A stretch of DNA of 64,000 bases, taken from NCBI GenBank assembly GCA_963717705.1, contig CAVQWT010000005.1, forward strand, positions 806,001-870,000, given 5' to 3'. Below the pieces are notes generated by a model that saw only the letters and a program-made list of their open reading frames with translations, ran no database searches and was not told the DNA's origin. The DNA comes from CAVQWT01 sp963717705. Lineage in GTDB: Bacteria; Pseudomonadota; Gammaproteobacteria; Burkholderiales; Casimicrobiaceae. Shown here one piece after another: positions 44,567 to 52,528 of this stretch; positions within the stretch are counted from its first letter, which is position 1; the number at the start of each line of letters is the position of its first letter. A program made the position numbers and the translations under genes.

Positions 44567-44961
44567 GACACCGTGTGCTGCGCCTGCTCCGCCGACGCCT
44601 CGCCCCCGTTCTCCTGCTGCCGGTCCTCGCCGGGTGCGCGACCGCGGCCCCCCCCACGCCGAACGTGCCGGTGTCGGTCAAGGGGCAGGCCATCGCGCCG
44701 TATGCCCTTCACGAGGAGTGCGTCAAGCTCGTTCCCGGCGACCGGCTCGAGTACCACTTCACCGCGGGCGCGCCGCTCAATTTCAACATCCACTACCACG
44801 AGGGCAAGGCGGTGGTGCTGCCGGTCTCGCGCGACGGCGTGGGCAGCGACTCCGGCGTCTTCCAGCCCAGGGTCGCGCAGGACTACTGCCTGATGTGGGA
44901 GGCGGGCGCGACCGCGACGACGATCGACTACCACTTCGTGCTTCGCCGCGGCCCCCGCTGA
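44563..44961 (+). CDS. Small hypothetical lipoprotein
   Basis: This 132-residue precursor has an Arg-rich start and a lipobox LPVLAGCATA. The mature part (about 110 residues) is beta-rich, with HEECVKLVPGDRLEYHFTAG, FNIHYHEGKAVVLPVSRDGV and CLMWEAGATATTIDYHFVL. The compact double-psi look suggests a small jelly-roll, but no family is recognised. It is coupled to the acetyltransferase gene and followed by a HAD gene. Confidence 0.75.
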   Translation: MRHRVLRLLRRRLAPVLLLPVLAGCATAAPPTPNVPVSVKGQAIAPYALHEECVKLVPGDRLEYHFTAGAPLNFNIHYHEGKAVVLPVSRDGVGSDSGVFQPRVAQDYCLMWEAGATATTIDYHFVLRRGPR

Positions 44962-44962
44962 C

Positions 44963-45643
44963 GTGGTGCCCGCTGCGACGACACGCCGGCGGACGGTGCT
45001 GCTCGACCTCGACGGCACGCTGACCGACAACCACGACGGCATCACCCGCTCGATCGTCCATGCGCTCGCGGCGCTGGGCGCGCCCGCCCCCGACGCCGCG
45101 GCGCTGGCCGCGTGCATCGGCCCGCCGCTGCGCACCTCGTTCGCGCGGCTCCTCGCCACCGCCGACGCCGCGGCCGTCGAACGCGCGCTCGCCCACTACC
45201 GGACGCGCTATGCGGACGTCGGCTGGCAGGAGAATTTCGTCTATGCCGGCGTCCACGACGCACTCGAGGCGCTGGCCGCCGGCGGCGCGCGGCTCTTCCT
45301 GTGCACGTCGAAGCCGCTGCCCTACGCCGAGCGCATCGTCGAGAGGTTCGGCTTGGCGCCCCGGCTCGACGGCGTCTACGGCGCCGACCTCGCGGGCACG
45401 CTCGACGACAAGGCAAAGCTGATGGCGCACCTGATCGCGCGCGAACGGCTCGACGCCGCCGCGTGCACGATGGTCGGCGACCGACATCACGACATCGACG
45501 CGGCGCGCGCCAACGGCGTCCGGGCGGTGGGCGTGCTGTGGGGCTACGGCACGAGGGAGGAACTGGCGGCGGCCGGGGCGCAGGCCCTGGCCGCGACGCC
45601 GGACGAGCTGCCCGGCGCGATCGCCGGGCTCACAACTCCGTAG
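44963..45643 (+). CDS. Phosphoglycolate phosphatase-like HAD hydrolase
   Basis: This 226-residue HAD-IA hydrolase has motif I TVLLDLDGTLTDNHDGITRS, motif II LFLCTSKPLPYAERIVERFG, a motif III lysine near LDDKAKLMAHLI, and motif IV CTMVGDRHHDIDAARANGVR. It is of the Gph/PpaX type (phosphoglycolate or pyrophosphate phosphatase). GTG at 44963 lies 1 nt after the lipoprotein stop; a second GTG follows 3 nt on. Its last 14 nt overlap the 3' end of the convergent SDR gene. Confidence 0.88.
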   Translation: MVPAATTRRRTVLLDLDGTLTDNHDGITRSIVHALAALGAPAPDAAALAACIGPPLRTSFARLLATADAAAVERALAHYRTRYADVGWQENFVYAGVHDALEALAAGGARLFLCTSKPLPYAERIVERFGLAPRLDGVYGADLAGTLDDKAKLMAHLIARERLDAAACTMVGDRHHDIDAARANGVRAVGVLWGYGTREELAAAGAQALAATPDELPGAIAGLTTP

Positions 45644-46373
45644 CGTCGTAGGTCCGCCCGCGCTCGACCGGCGCCTCGATCAGCCGGGAGACGATCCTCG
45701 CCGCGAGCGCGTCCGGATCCGCCAGCCGCCCGCTGGCGTGGAACTCGCGGAACATCGGCGCCGACGGCATCTCGGCGTCGCTCCTCGCGCGCATGAACTC
45801 CTGCATCGGCGTGTCGATGATCCCCGGCCGCAGCGTGATCGCGCGGAAGGACGGCGCCGCCACGTCGGCGTCGAGCATCTTCGTCAGCATCTCGAGACCC
45901 GCCTTGGCGATCGAGTACGCGCCCGCCCCCGGGACCGCCCGCACCGCCAGGCCCGACGAGACGTTGACGACACGGCAATCGGCGCCGGCCGCGGCGTTAA
46001 CGCAATGGCGGACGAAGGCGTTGGCGACGACCACCGGCGCGGCAAGGTTGACGCCGAGTGCGCGGACCAGCGCCGCCGCGTCGAGCCCGCCGGCCACGCC
46101 GACCGGCTCCGCGGTCGCCGCATTGTTGACGAGGCAGACGGCGGCGGGCCGCGCCGCGGCGACCGCCGCGAACGCCGGGGCGATCGCCGCGTCGACGCCG
46201 TCGATGGCGGCGAAATCGCAGGCGACCAGACGGAACGCCGGTGCGGCCGCCGCGAGACGCGCCGAGGCGCTGCGGCCGATGCCGGTCACCTCCCAGCCGC
46301 GCGCCAGCAACGCGGCGGCCACCGCCTCGCCCAGGCCCTTCGAGACTCCGGTGACGATCGCGACGCGCTTCAC
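45630..46373 (-). CDS. Short-chain dehydrogenase/reductase
   Basis: This 247-residue NAD(P)-dependent SDR has the cofactor motif VAIVTGVSKGLGEAVAAALL, the NNA motif CLVNNAATAEPVG, catalytic Ser in VVNVSSGLAV and the YxxxK pair in GAYSIAKAGLEMLTK. The later region ITLRPGIIDTPMQEFMRAR resembles sepiapterin/benzil reductases. The substrate is not known. GTG at 46373 overlaps the stop of the membrane protein gene upstream. Confidence 0.9.
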   Translation of the reverse strand: MKRVAIVTGVSKGLGEAVAAALLARGWEVTGIGRSASARLAAAAPAFRLVACDFAAIDGVDAAIAPAFAAVAAARPAAVCLVNNAATAEPVGVAGGLDAAALVRALGVNLAAPVVVANAFVRHCVNAAAGADCRVVNVSSGLAVRAVPGAGAYSIAKAGLEMLTKMLDADVAAPSFRAITLRPGIIDTPMQEFMRARSDAEMPSAPMFREFHASGRLADPDALAARIVSRLIEAPVERGRTYDATEL

Positions 46374-46771
46374 GGGCCTTCCTTTCGCGGCGCACGGCGC
46401 CGCAGGTGATCGAACACGAACGCCGCGAGCAGCGACAGCCCCATGAGGCCGAGCTGCCAGACCGGCTTGACTGCGTAGACGAGCGCCGAGGTCGAGCCGC
46501 GCGGCGCGAGGAAGGTGGTGTAGAACGCGAAGAGCTCGAAGCCCGCCATCAGCGCCGCGGCGGTCAGCAGGCCGCGCACATGACCGCGCAGCGTCAGCGC
46601 GAGCGCGACCAGCCAGGGCAGCACCAGCCACAGCACGAACAGGTGGGTGGACAGCGTGAACGGCCCGGGCGCCTTCAGCACGAACAGCAGCGCGCCGAGG
46701 GCGATGCCCAGCCCGGCCACCACGCGGACCAGCGCGCGGGCAGTCGAGGCCTCGAACACGGGCGTTGCCAC
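46370..46771 (-). CDS. Small four-helix membrane protein of unknown function
   Basis: This 133-residue hydrophobic protein has about four membrane segments (VVAGLGIALGALLFVLKAPG, FVLWLVLPWLVALALTL, LLTAAALMAGFELFAFYTTF and WQLGLMGLSLLAAFVFDHL) and a basic C-terminal tail. GTG at 46771 lies 5 nt after the upstream stop. The earlier frame to 46879 lies inside the DUF3025 gene and looks spurious. It is coupled to the SDR gene. No family is recognised. Confidence 0.75.
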   Translation of the reverse strand: MATPVFEASTARALVRVVAGLGIALGALLFVLKAPGPFTLSTHLFVLWLVLPWLVALALTLRGHVRGLLTAAALMAGFELFAFYTTFLAPRGSTSALVYAVKPVWQLGLMGLSLLAAFVFDHLRRRAPRKEGP

Positions 46772-46776
46772 GGCGT

Positions 46777-47781
46777 TCAGGCCGCCGCCATCGCGCGCCG
46801 ACGCGCCGGCCGGAACACGGCGACGTCGTCGAAGCGACGCGGATCGGCGGACAGCGGCGGGTCGACCGGGAATTGCCACGCCAGCGCCGGCAGCGCCGCG
46901 AGCGGCAGCGGCAGGAGGTCATCCGGCGCGAACGCCGCGCCGCGCGCGACGATCCACGCGGCGGCTCGCCGGTCGAGGTCCGCGCGTCGCGCTTCCGGCT
47001 CGCGGGGAAGGCCCGACGGCGCGACCGGAAGCAGCAGCGCCTTCGCGGTCAGCCCCGGAAACGGCGCGCGCAGCTTGTCCAGCACGCCGTGCCCGACAAC
47101 GCACGCGGCAAGCGACGCGCCGACGCGCGCGGCGTCGCCGAACGCGTCGCGCCAGCGGTGTTCGCGCCACGCGCCGACCAGGTCGGCGTCGGCGCAGGCG
47201 ACGACGACGCCGGATTCATCGAGCAGGGTCGCGGCGTCGCGGGCGCGGCTTCTCGCGTTGCCGCGGCGCGGCCGTCCGTGCGCGGGACGGCGCGGCGACG
47301 ACCCGCGGGCGCCCGGCACATCGCCGGCCGCGTCGCCGTCCGCATCGCCGTCCGCATCGCCATCCGCATCGCCATCCGCATCGCCATCCGCATCGCCATC
47401 CGCCGCGCAGGCCGCGACGTGCACCGCGTTCAGCGCCGCCTTGGTGCGCGGGAACGCGAGCCAGGCCAGCGCATTGAAGGCGTCGTGCCACGATCCCTCG
47501 CGCAGTCGCACACATGCCGTGGCGGCGATCGCGCGTTCCCAGTCCAGCGCGGCGGTGGCGACGCCGGACGCCGGCGCGAACGTCAGCGGACGGCCGTCGG
47601 GCAACGCAAGCCCGCGCGAGCGCGCCAGCGCGGCGAGCGCGGCGACTGCCGGCGGATGGACAGTGGTCGCGGTCGCGGTGGCGGCAGACGCAGCGGGAAA
47701 CCCCGCGGAGACTGCGGCAAGCGCGAGCGGGGCTGCACCGGCCGGCGTATCCGGGTCGCGCGGCGCAACCGTCGTCGGCAC
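46777..47781 (-). CDS. DUF3025-family protein with internal ADGD repeat
   Basis: This protein of about 334 residues has the DUF3025 core DAFNALAWLAFPRTKAALNA, AATLLDESGVVVACADADLV and GHGVLDKLRAPFPGLTAKAL. Between the first two blocks is a stretch of six or so ADGD tetrapeptides (47341-47400) and a basic Arg/Pro segment, together an insertion of about 50 residues. GTG at 47781 is used as start; a TTG at 47793 overlapping the zinc-ribbon stop is an alternative. The function of the family is unknown. Confidence 0.75.
   Translation of the reverse strand: MPTTVAPRDPDTPAGAAPLALAAVSAGFPAASAATATATTVHPPAVAALAALARSRGLALPDGRPLTFAPASGVATAALDWERAIAATACVRLREGSWHDAFNALAWLAFPRTKAALNAVHVAACAADGDADGDADGDADGDADGDADGDAAGDVPGARGSSPRRPAHGRPRRGNARSRARDAATLLDESGVVVACADADLVGAWREHRWRDAFGDAARVGASLAACVVGHGVLDKLRAPFPGLTAKALLLPVAPSGLPREPEARRADLDRRAAAWIVARGAAFAPDDLLPLPLAALPALAWQFPVDPPLSADPRRFDDVAVFRPARRRAMAAA
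47341..47400 (-). repeat. Five tandem 12-nt units encoding ADGD
   Basis: The plus strand carries five copies of CGCATCGCCATC (the first with G for A at position 10), with degenerate units outside. On the minus strand they encode Ala-Asp-Gly-Asp within the DUF3025 gene. Unit gain or loss keeps the frame, so length variation between strains would be tolerated. Confidence 0.85.
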
Positions 47782-47789
47782 GGCGCGCG

Positions 47790-48881
47790 TCAACGCCGCC
47801 CTGCCAGCGACATGAAGACGAGGATGCCGACGAACAGCGCCAGCACGACCAGCGCCACCTTCCACGCGCTTTTCGGGTATTCGCCGCGGACCGTACCGGT
47901 GACGCCGTTCATCACGCACTGGTAGGCCTTGCTGCCGTAGTTGTACGACAGCAGCCACACCGGGACCAGGATGTGCTTGAAAGTCTGGCCGCCGTAGTCG
48001 GCGCGCACCTGCAGGTTGCGCTGGGTGTCGCCCGGCACCTTCGCCGCGCACAGGTCGCGGACCTTCGCGTCCATCACGTCCCGCGCGTGCTGCGCGGCGG
48101 CGACGAGGTCGATCTGGTAGCGCTCGACGACCCAGCCGGCGACGTACCCCGGGTCGTAGGGCCTGAGCTCGGTCGTCGGAAACGGCTCGATCGCGCGCAG
48201 CAGCGCCGGGTGGACGCCGACCGATGCGCAGACGAGGTCGTCGTCGAAGAAGTGATCGAGGCGGCCCGCGGCGGGCTCCCAGCGCACGTGCTGCACCTGC
48301 CGCGTGCGCGTCTGCCCGCCCTCGCTGTACGTCTCGGTCGTGTAGTAGTAGTGCCCGGCGTCCGCCGTCCACGCGGCGGCGACCCGCGCGTCGAACGTCC
48401 AGTAGGGCAGGTACACCCCGCGGACGGTGTCGGTGAGCGCCTTCCGCTTCAGCGCCGACGGCGCCAGCCACAGCTTGCCATACCACGCGCGGATGCGGTC
48501 GCGGGCGTCGGCCTCGCTCACCTTGAACGGCAGCACGCTCTCCGGCCGGAACCCCGTCTTGGTCTCCGCGTACGGGACGAGCTGCGTCGAGCCGCAGAAC
48601 TCGCAGTTCTGCGCCTGCCGTCTGGGATCGAACAGCGAGATCGCCCGGCAGCTCTGGCAACGGACCTGCCGCAGCTCGCTGTCGAAGCCGCGCTTGTCGT
48701 CGGTGATGCCGCGCAGCGCGCGAACGAGGTCGTGCTCGACGATGGCGCCGCTGGCGTCGATCGCGGCGGGCGACTCGGTCCCGCAGAACGGGCAGACGAG
48801 TTTCTGCCTGGCCGGATTCCAGTTCGCCTCGCCGCCGCAGGCCGGGCAGGCGAACCGCGACAGCGCGACCGTCTCGCTCAT
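47790..48881 (-). CDS. Double zinc-ribbon membrane-tethered protein
   Basis: This 363-residue protein has two zinc ribbons at the N-terminus (Cys12/15/30/33 and Cys75/78/93/96). A large globular part follows (VRGVYLPYWTFDARVAAAWT, ILVPVWLLSYNYGSKAYQCV) and one C-terminal membrane helix (about 342-360). Such proteins are sometimes annotated as helicase-like only because of the ribbons, and no helicase motif is seen. It is downstream of the SPFH and DUF4019 genes, a repeated association in Proteobacteria. Function unknown. Confidence 0.82.
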   Translation of the reverse strand: MSETVALSRFACPACGGEANWNPARQKLVCPFCGTESPAAIDASGAIVEHDLVRALRGITDDKRGFDSELRQVRCQSCRAISLFDPRRQAQNCEFCGSTQLVPYAETKTGFRPESVLPFKVSEADARDRIRAWYGKLWLAPSALKRKALTDTVRGVYLPYWTFDARVAAAWTADAGHYYYTTETYSEGGQTRTRQVQHVRWEPAAGRLDHFFDDDLVCASVGVHPALLRAIEPFPTTELRPYDPGYVAGWVVERYQIDLVAAAQHARDVMDAKVRDLCAAKVPGDTQRNLQVRADYGGQTFKHILVPVWLLSYNYGSKAYQCVMNGVTGTVRGEYPKSAWKVALVVLALFVGILVFMSLAGRR

Positions 48882-48888
48882 CGGGCCG

Positions 48889-49347
48889 TCAGCGCAGGAA
48901 GTAGCCGATCACCCGCCAGCGGCCGTCGGCCTCGCGCTCGAGCGTCACCGTCTCGCGCACGTCGGGGCGGTTCGCGTACGCCGAGCGAAACGACACCAGC
49001 GCGTAATCGCCTTCCGGCAGTCCGTCGAACGACTTCTCGAACAGCGTCTGCAGCAGCGTGCGCTGCTCGAGCTTCCCGAGCGGGCTGCGCTCGCGCCGCA
49101 GCGCCAGCGACCATTGGTCGGCGGTCATCGCCGCCTTGAATCGCTTGCCGGCGGCCTCGCGCGAACCGATGCCGTCGAAGCGGTCGGTCAGCTCGAGCCA
49201 CTCGCGCGCGGCGCGCTGGACCTCCGACGCGCGCGGGTCCTGCGCGCTGGCAACGCCGGTCGCTCCCGGGCCGACGGCGAAGGCGGCCGCGGCAAGCGCG
49301 CCCCCGGCCAGCACGAACAGCGCGCGCCGCCGTGCCGTGCCGGTCAT
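48889..49347 (-). CDS. Exported DUF4019-family protein
   Basis: This 152-residue precursor has a signal region (RRALFVLAGGALAAAAFAVG). A DUF4019-like domain follows: AAREWLELTDRFDGIGSREA, LRRERSPLGKLEQRTLLQTL, LPEGDYALVSFRSAYANRPD and GRWRVIGYFLR. It probably works in the periplasm. ATG at 49347 overlaps the SPFH stop (ATGA), so the two are translated together. The function of the family is unknown. Confidence 0.78.
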   Translation of the reverse strand: MTGTARRRALFVLAGGALAAAAFAVGPGATGVASAQDPRASEVQRAAREWLELTDRFDGIGSREAAGKRFKAAMTADQWSLALRRERSPLGKLEQRTLLQTLFEKSFDGLPEGDYALVSFRSAYANRPDVRETVTLEREADGRWRVIGYFLR

Positions 49348-50408
49348 GACGCGAGGAACGCGTCGACCGCGGCGCGGGTGACGCGCCACTGGGCGCCGAT
49401 CTTCTTGCCCTTGAGATCGCCCGACTCGAGGGTCGCGACGACGTCGGCCTCGGTCACGCCGAGGCGCTGCGCGACCTGCGCCGGCGTCAGGAGCTCGGCG
49501 CCGCCGGCGGCGGCCGGCGCCGGCGCGGCGATGCCCGGCGTCGACTGCGCCATCAGGCCGCCCTGCTGGTTCATCATCTGCTGGGCCATCGCCATGCCGA
49601 CGGCCATCTCCGCCGCCATGCCGCCGGCGCCGCCACTGCCGCCCTTCTCCATGCCCTGCGCCATCTGGAACTTGACGTAATCGTTGAGGTTGCCGACCGC
49701 CGCCATGCTCGAGCGCTTGTCGATCGCCTGCTCGACTTCGGGCGGCACCGACACGTTCTCGACGATGAACGACGTCATCTCGAGACCGTACTTGGCGCCG
49801 ATGACGGGGTTGATCAGCGGCAGCAGCGCCTCGCCGAGCTCGCCGTAGCGCGACGCGACGTCGAGCGCCGGGATCTTCGCCTCGGCCAGCGCGTCGGAGA
49901 ACACGCTGACCAGCCGCGAGCGCATGGTGTCGGCGAATTCGTCCAGCCGGAAGTGGTGGTCGGTGCCGGCGACTTCCTTCAGGAACTTCTTCGCGTCGAC
50001 GATGCGGAAGTCGTAGGTGCCGTACGCGCGCAGCCGCACGATGCCGAAGTCGGCGTCGCGCATCATCACCGGATTCGCCGTGCCCCACTTGTTGCCGGTG
50101 AAGACGCGGGTGACGACGTAGTAGACGTCGGCCTTGAACGGGCTCTGGAGCGCGTACTTCCAGCTCTTGAGGTTGGTGAGGATCGGGATGTTGTCGGTCG
50201 TCAGCGTGTGCTTGCCCGGACCGAACTGGTCGCCGAACTCGCCGACGTAGACGAACTGCGCGAGCTGGGACTCGCGCACGATCAGCTGCGCGCCGTTCTT
50301 GATCTCCTTGTCCTCGTCGGGGAACCGGTACGACAGCGTGTCGCGCGAGTCGTCGGTCCACTCGATGATGTCGATGAACTGTTTCTTGAGGAAATCGATG
50401 ATGGCCAT
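49344..50408 (-). CDS. SPFH/band-7 protein with C-terminal excisionase-like HTH
   Basis: This 354-residue protein has an SPFH domain (MAIIDFLKKQFIDIIEWTDD, FGPGKHTLTTDNIPILTNLK, AYGTYDFRIVDAKKFLKEVA, MTSFIVENVSVPPEVEQAID) without an N-terminal membrane helix. A Gly/Met/Gln-rich linker follows (about 255-300). The last 50 residues (LLTPAQVAQRLGVTEADVVA to VTRAAVDAFLAS) match the excisionase/MerR-like HTH_17 pattern. Related proteins usually end in a zinc ribbon or GYF-like domain. It is coupled to the DUF4019 gene. Confidence 0.85.
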   Translation of the reverse strand: MAIIDFLKKQFIDIIEWTDDSRDTLSYRFPDEDKEIKNGAQLIVRESQLAQFVYVGEFGDQFGPGKHTLTTDNIPILTNLKSWKYALQSPFKADVYYVVTRVFTGNKWGTANPVMMRDADFGIVRLRAYGTYDFRIVDAKKFLKEVAGTDHHFRLDEFADTMRSRLVSVFSDALAEAKIPALDVASRYGELGEALLPLINPVIGAKYGLEMTSFIVENVSVPPEVEQAIDKRSSMAAVGNLNDYVKFQMAQGMEKGGSGGAGGMAAEMAVGMAMAQQMMNQQGGLMAQSTPGIAAPAPAAAGGAELLTPAQVAQRLGVTEADVVATLESGDLKGKKIGAQWRVTRAAVDAFLAS

Positions 50409-50522
50409 CGGCGGGTTCTCCAGGGGCGGGGGCGGGAGGTGCGGGCAGGACTGCGTGTGGCGCGTATCGGCGCTGCGCCGGTCCGACCGCCGCCCGGCCA
50501 GCCGGGCAGCGGTCGGAGGACG

Positions 50523-51312
50523 CTACTTCTTCGCCGCCGCGGCGATCTTCTTCAGCTCGGCTTCGGCGTTGGCGAACTCCGTCTCGAGCTGCTGCCGCCG
50601 GCAGCGCACCCGGGACGACGGAGCCGTCGGCAAACACCAGCGTCGGCGTCGCGGTCACGCGCAGCTTCTGTCCGAGCGCAGCGGTGGCCTGGATCGGATC
50701 CTTGCAGTCACCCTTGTTGTCCGGCAGCGCGCCGCTCTCGAAGAACGCGTCCCAGGCTTTCTGGCGGTCGGGAGCGCACCAGATCTGGCGCGACTTCCGC
50801 GCGGCGTCCGGGTGCAGCTGGTCGATCGGGAACAGGAACGTGTAGATCGTCACGTTGTCGATCGACTTGAGGTCGTTCTCCAGACGCGCGCAGAACGGGC
50901 AGTCGGCGTCGGAGAAGACCGCGAGCTTGCGGGCGCCGGTGCCCTTGACCTTCTTGATCGCGAGGTCGAGCGGCAACTGATCCCACGCCACGCGGTTGAG
51001 CTTGCGCTGGCGCTCCTCGGTCAGGTTGCGCTTGGAGGCGGCGTCGTAGAGGTTCCCGATGAGGATGTAGCTCGCCTTGGCGTCGGTGTAGATGAGCCGG
51101 TCCTCGAGCAGCGCCTCGTACAGGCCGCCGTACGCGGTCTTGCCGACGTTGGTGATAGGTGCGCCGGGGAAGCGCTGTTCGAGCAGCTTCTTGAGCGCAG
51201 CCGCCTCGCCGGTGGGCGGACGTTCCGGCGCCGGCTGTGCCAGCGCCAACGGCGCGAGGAGCGCCAGCGCCAGCATGGCGGCGGCGCGACGAAGGGGAGC
51301 GTATGTAATCAC
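50523..51312 (-). CDS. dsbC: Thiol:disulfide interchange protein DsbC, apparent C-terminal frameshift
   Basis: DsbC isomerises wrong disulfides in the periplasm. The reading from GTG at 51312 has a signal region, the N-terminal dimerisation domain and the thioredoxin fold with the redox site FSDADCPFCARLENDLKSID and TPTLVFADGSVVPGALPAA. One extra base near 50588-50596 (GCAGCAGC) then puts the normal ending QLETEFANAEAELKKIAAAA, up to TAG at 50523, out of frame. Without correction the frame runs on through the SPFH gene. Either a sequence error or a recent frameshift; the catalytic part is intact. Confidence 0.82.
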
Positions 51313-51337
51313 GGGAAATCTCCGGCAATGGGCGCCA

Positions 51338-52528
51338 TCAGTGCAGCGCAGGTTGCGCCAGCAGGCGCTTGACGAGGGGAAGTCGTTCGACGGCCGCGAG
51401 GCCGTGGTTGCGCAGGCTGGCCACCCAGGGTTCCCGCGCGCCGAACAGCCGCGCGAGTCCGTCGGTGACGCCCTGCATCGCTGCCACCGGCATCGCGCGC
51501 CGGCGGGAGAAACGATCGAGCAGGATGGACGCGCCGGCATCGCGGACGGGGCCGCGCTCGGCGAGGATGGCCGCCAGCGCCTCGGCGTCGCCGAAGCCCA
51601 GGTTGACGCCCTGGCCGGCCAGCGGGTGCACGCCGTGCGCGGCGTCGCCGACCAGTGCCAGCCGGTGCCCGGTGATCGCCGGCAGCTTCAGCAGCTGCAG
51701 CGGAAAACCGGCCGCCGGGGTGAGCGGCGCCAGCTCGCCCAGCGTGCGGGCGCCGGCATCGGCAACGCGCGCCGCCAGCTCGGCCGGCGCGAGGGCGAGC
51801 AGTTCGCGCGCCTGCGCTTCGGGCGCCGACCAGACGATCGACATCCGGCGACCCGGCAGCGGCAGCCACGCGAGAATGCCGCCGTCGTCGCGAAACCATT
51901 GCCGCGCGACGCCGTGATGCGCTCGCTCGCACGAAAAATTGGCGACGACCGCCGTCTGGCCGTAGGGCCGCGCCGGCGCGTCGAGGCCCGCTGCCGAGCG
52001 CACCCACGAACGGACCCCGTCGGCGGCGACGACGAGCCGTGCCGTGAGGCTGCCGCCGTCGGCGAGGTCGAGCCGCGCCGAATCGGCCGACGCCGCGAAG
52101 GCGGCGAAGGTGACGGGCGCGAAGGTATCCACGCCGGCGGCGCGCACCGCCGGCACCAGCGCGGCCCGGAGCGCACGTTCCTCGACGATCCACGCCAGCG
52201 CGCGCTCGCCGAGGTCCCACGCCGAGAACGCGAGTTCCGCGCCGCGGTCGCCGGTCACCTGCATGGTCTCGACGGCGGCGATGCGGGCACAGGGCAGCGC
52301 CTGCCATGCGCCCAGCGAATGGAGGAACGCCGCACTCGCCGGGCTGATCGCGTACACGCGCGCATCCCAGTCGTCGTCGGCGTCGACGGCGACGTCGGGC
52401 GCGGCGACCGCAGCGCGATCGGCCAGCGCCACGCGCAGGCCGGAACGCGCGAGCGCCGGCGCGAGCGCGAGGCCGACGAGGCCGGCGCCGGCGATCACGA
52501 CGTCGTAGGGGGCGGCCGGTGCGGTCAC
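51338..52528 (-). CDS. UbiH/UbiF-family FAD-dependent hydroxylase
   Basis: This 396-residue flavin monooxygenase has the FAD motif VVIAGAGLVGLALAPALARS, the Arg loop DARVYAISPASAAFLHSLG and the second FAD motif RLALVGDAAHGVHPLAGQGV followed by NLGFGDAEALA. It belongs to the UbiH/UbiF/UbiM hydroxylases of ubiquinone synthesis. Which ring position it acts on cannot be told from sequence alone. GTG at 52528 overlaps the hslV stop. It is upstream of dsbC, a known betaproteobacterial pairing. Confidence 0.9.
   Translation of the reverse strand: MTAPAAPYDVVIAGAGLVGLALAPALARSGLRVALADRAAVAAPDVAVDADDDWDARVYAISPASAAFLHSLGAWQALPCARIAAVETMQVTGDRGAELAFSAWDLGERALAWIVEERALRAALVPAVRAAGVDTFAPVTFAAFAASADSARLDLADGGSLTARLVVAADGVRSWVRSAAGLDAPARPYGQTAVVANFSCERAHHGVARQWFRDDGGILAWLPLPGRRMSIVWSAPEAQARELLALAPAELAARVADAGARTLGELAPLTPAAGFPLQLLKLPAITGHRLALVGDAAHGVHPLAGQGVNLGFGDAEALAAILAERGPVRDAGASILLDRFSRRRAMPVAAMQGVTDGLARLFGAREPWVASLRNHGLAAVERLPLVKRLLAQPALH

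Noticed and set aside
47331..47403. CRISPR-like repeat array
   Set aside because: Units are 12 nt with no spacers and encode a regular ADGD peptide. No cas genes are near.
47790..48881. PriA-like helicase
   Set aside because: Only zinc ribbons are shared. No Walker motifs or helicase signatures are present.
48889..51540. One 883-codon protein joining DsbC to the DUF4019 protein
   Set aside because: The middle is an out-of-frame reading of the SPFH gene. The join is a product of the dsbC frameshift.
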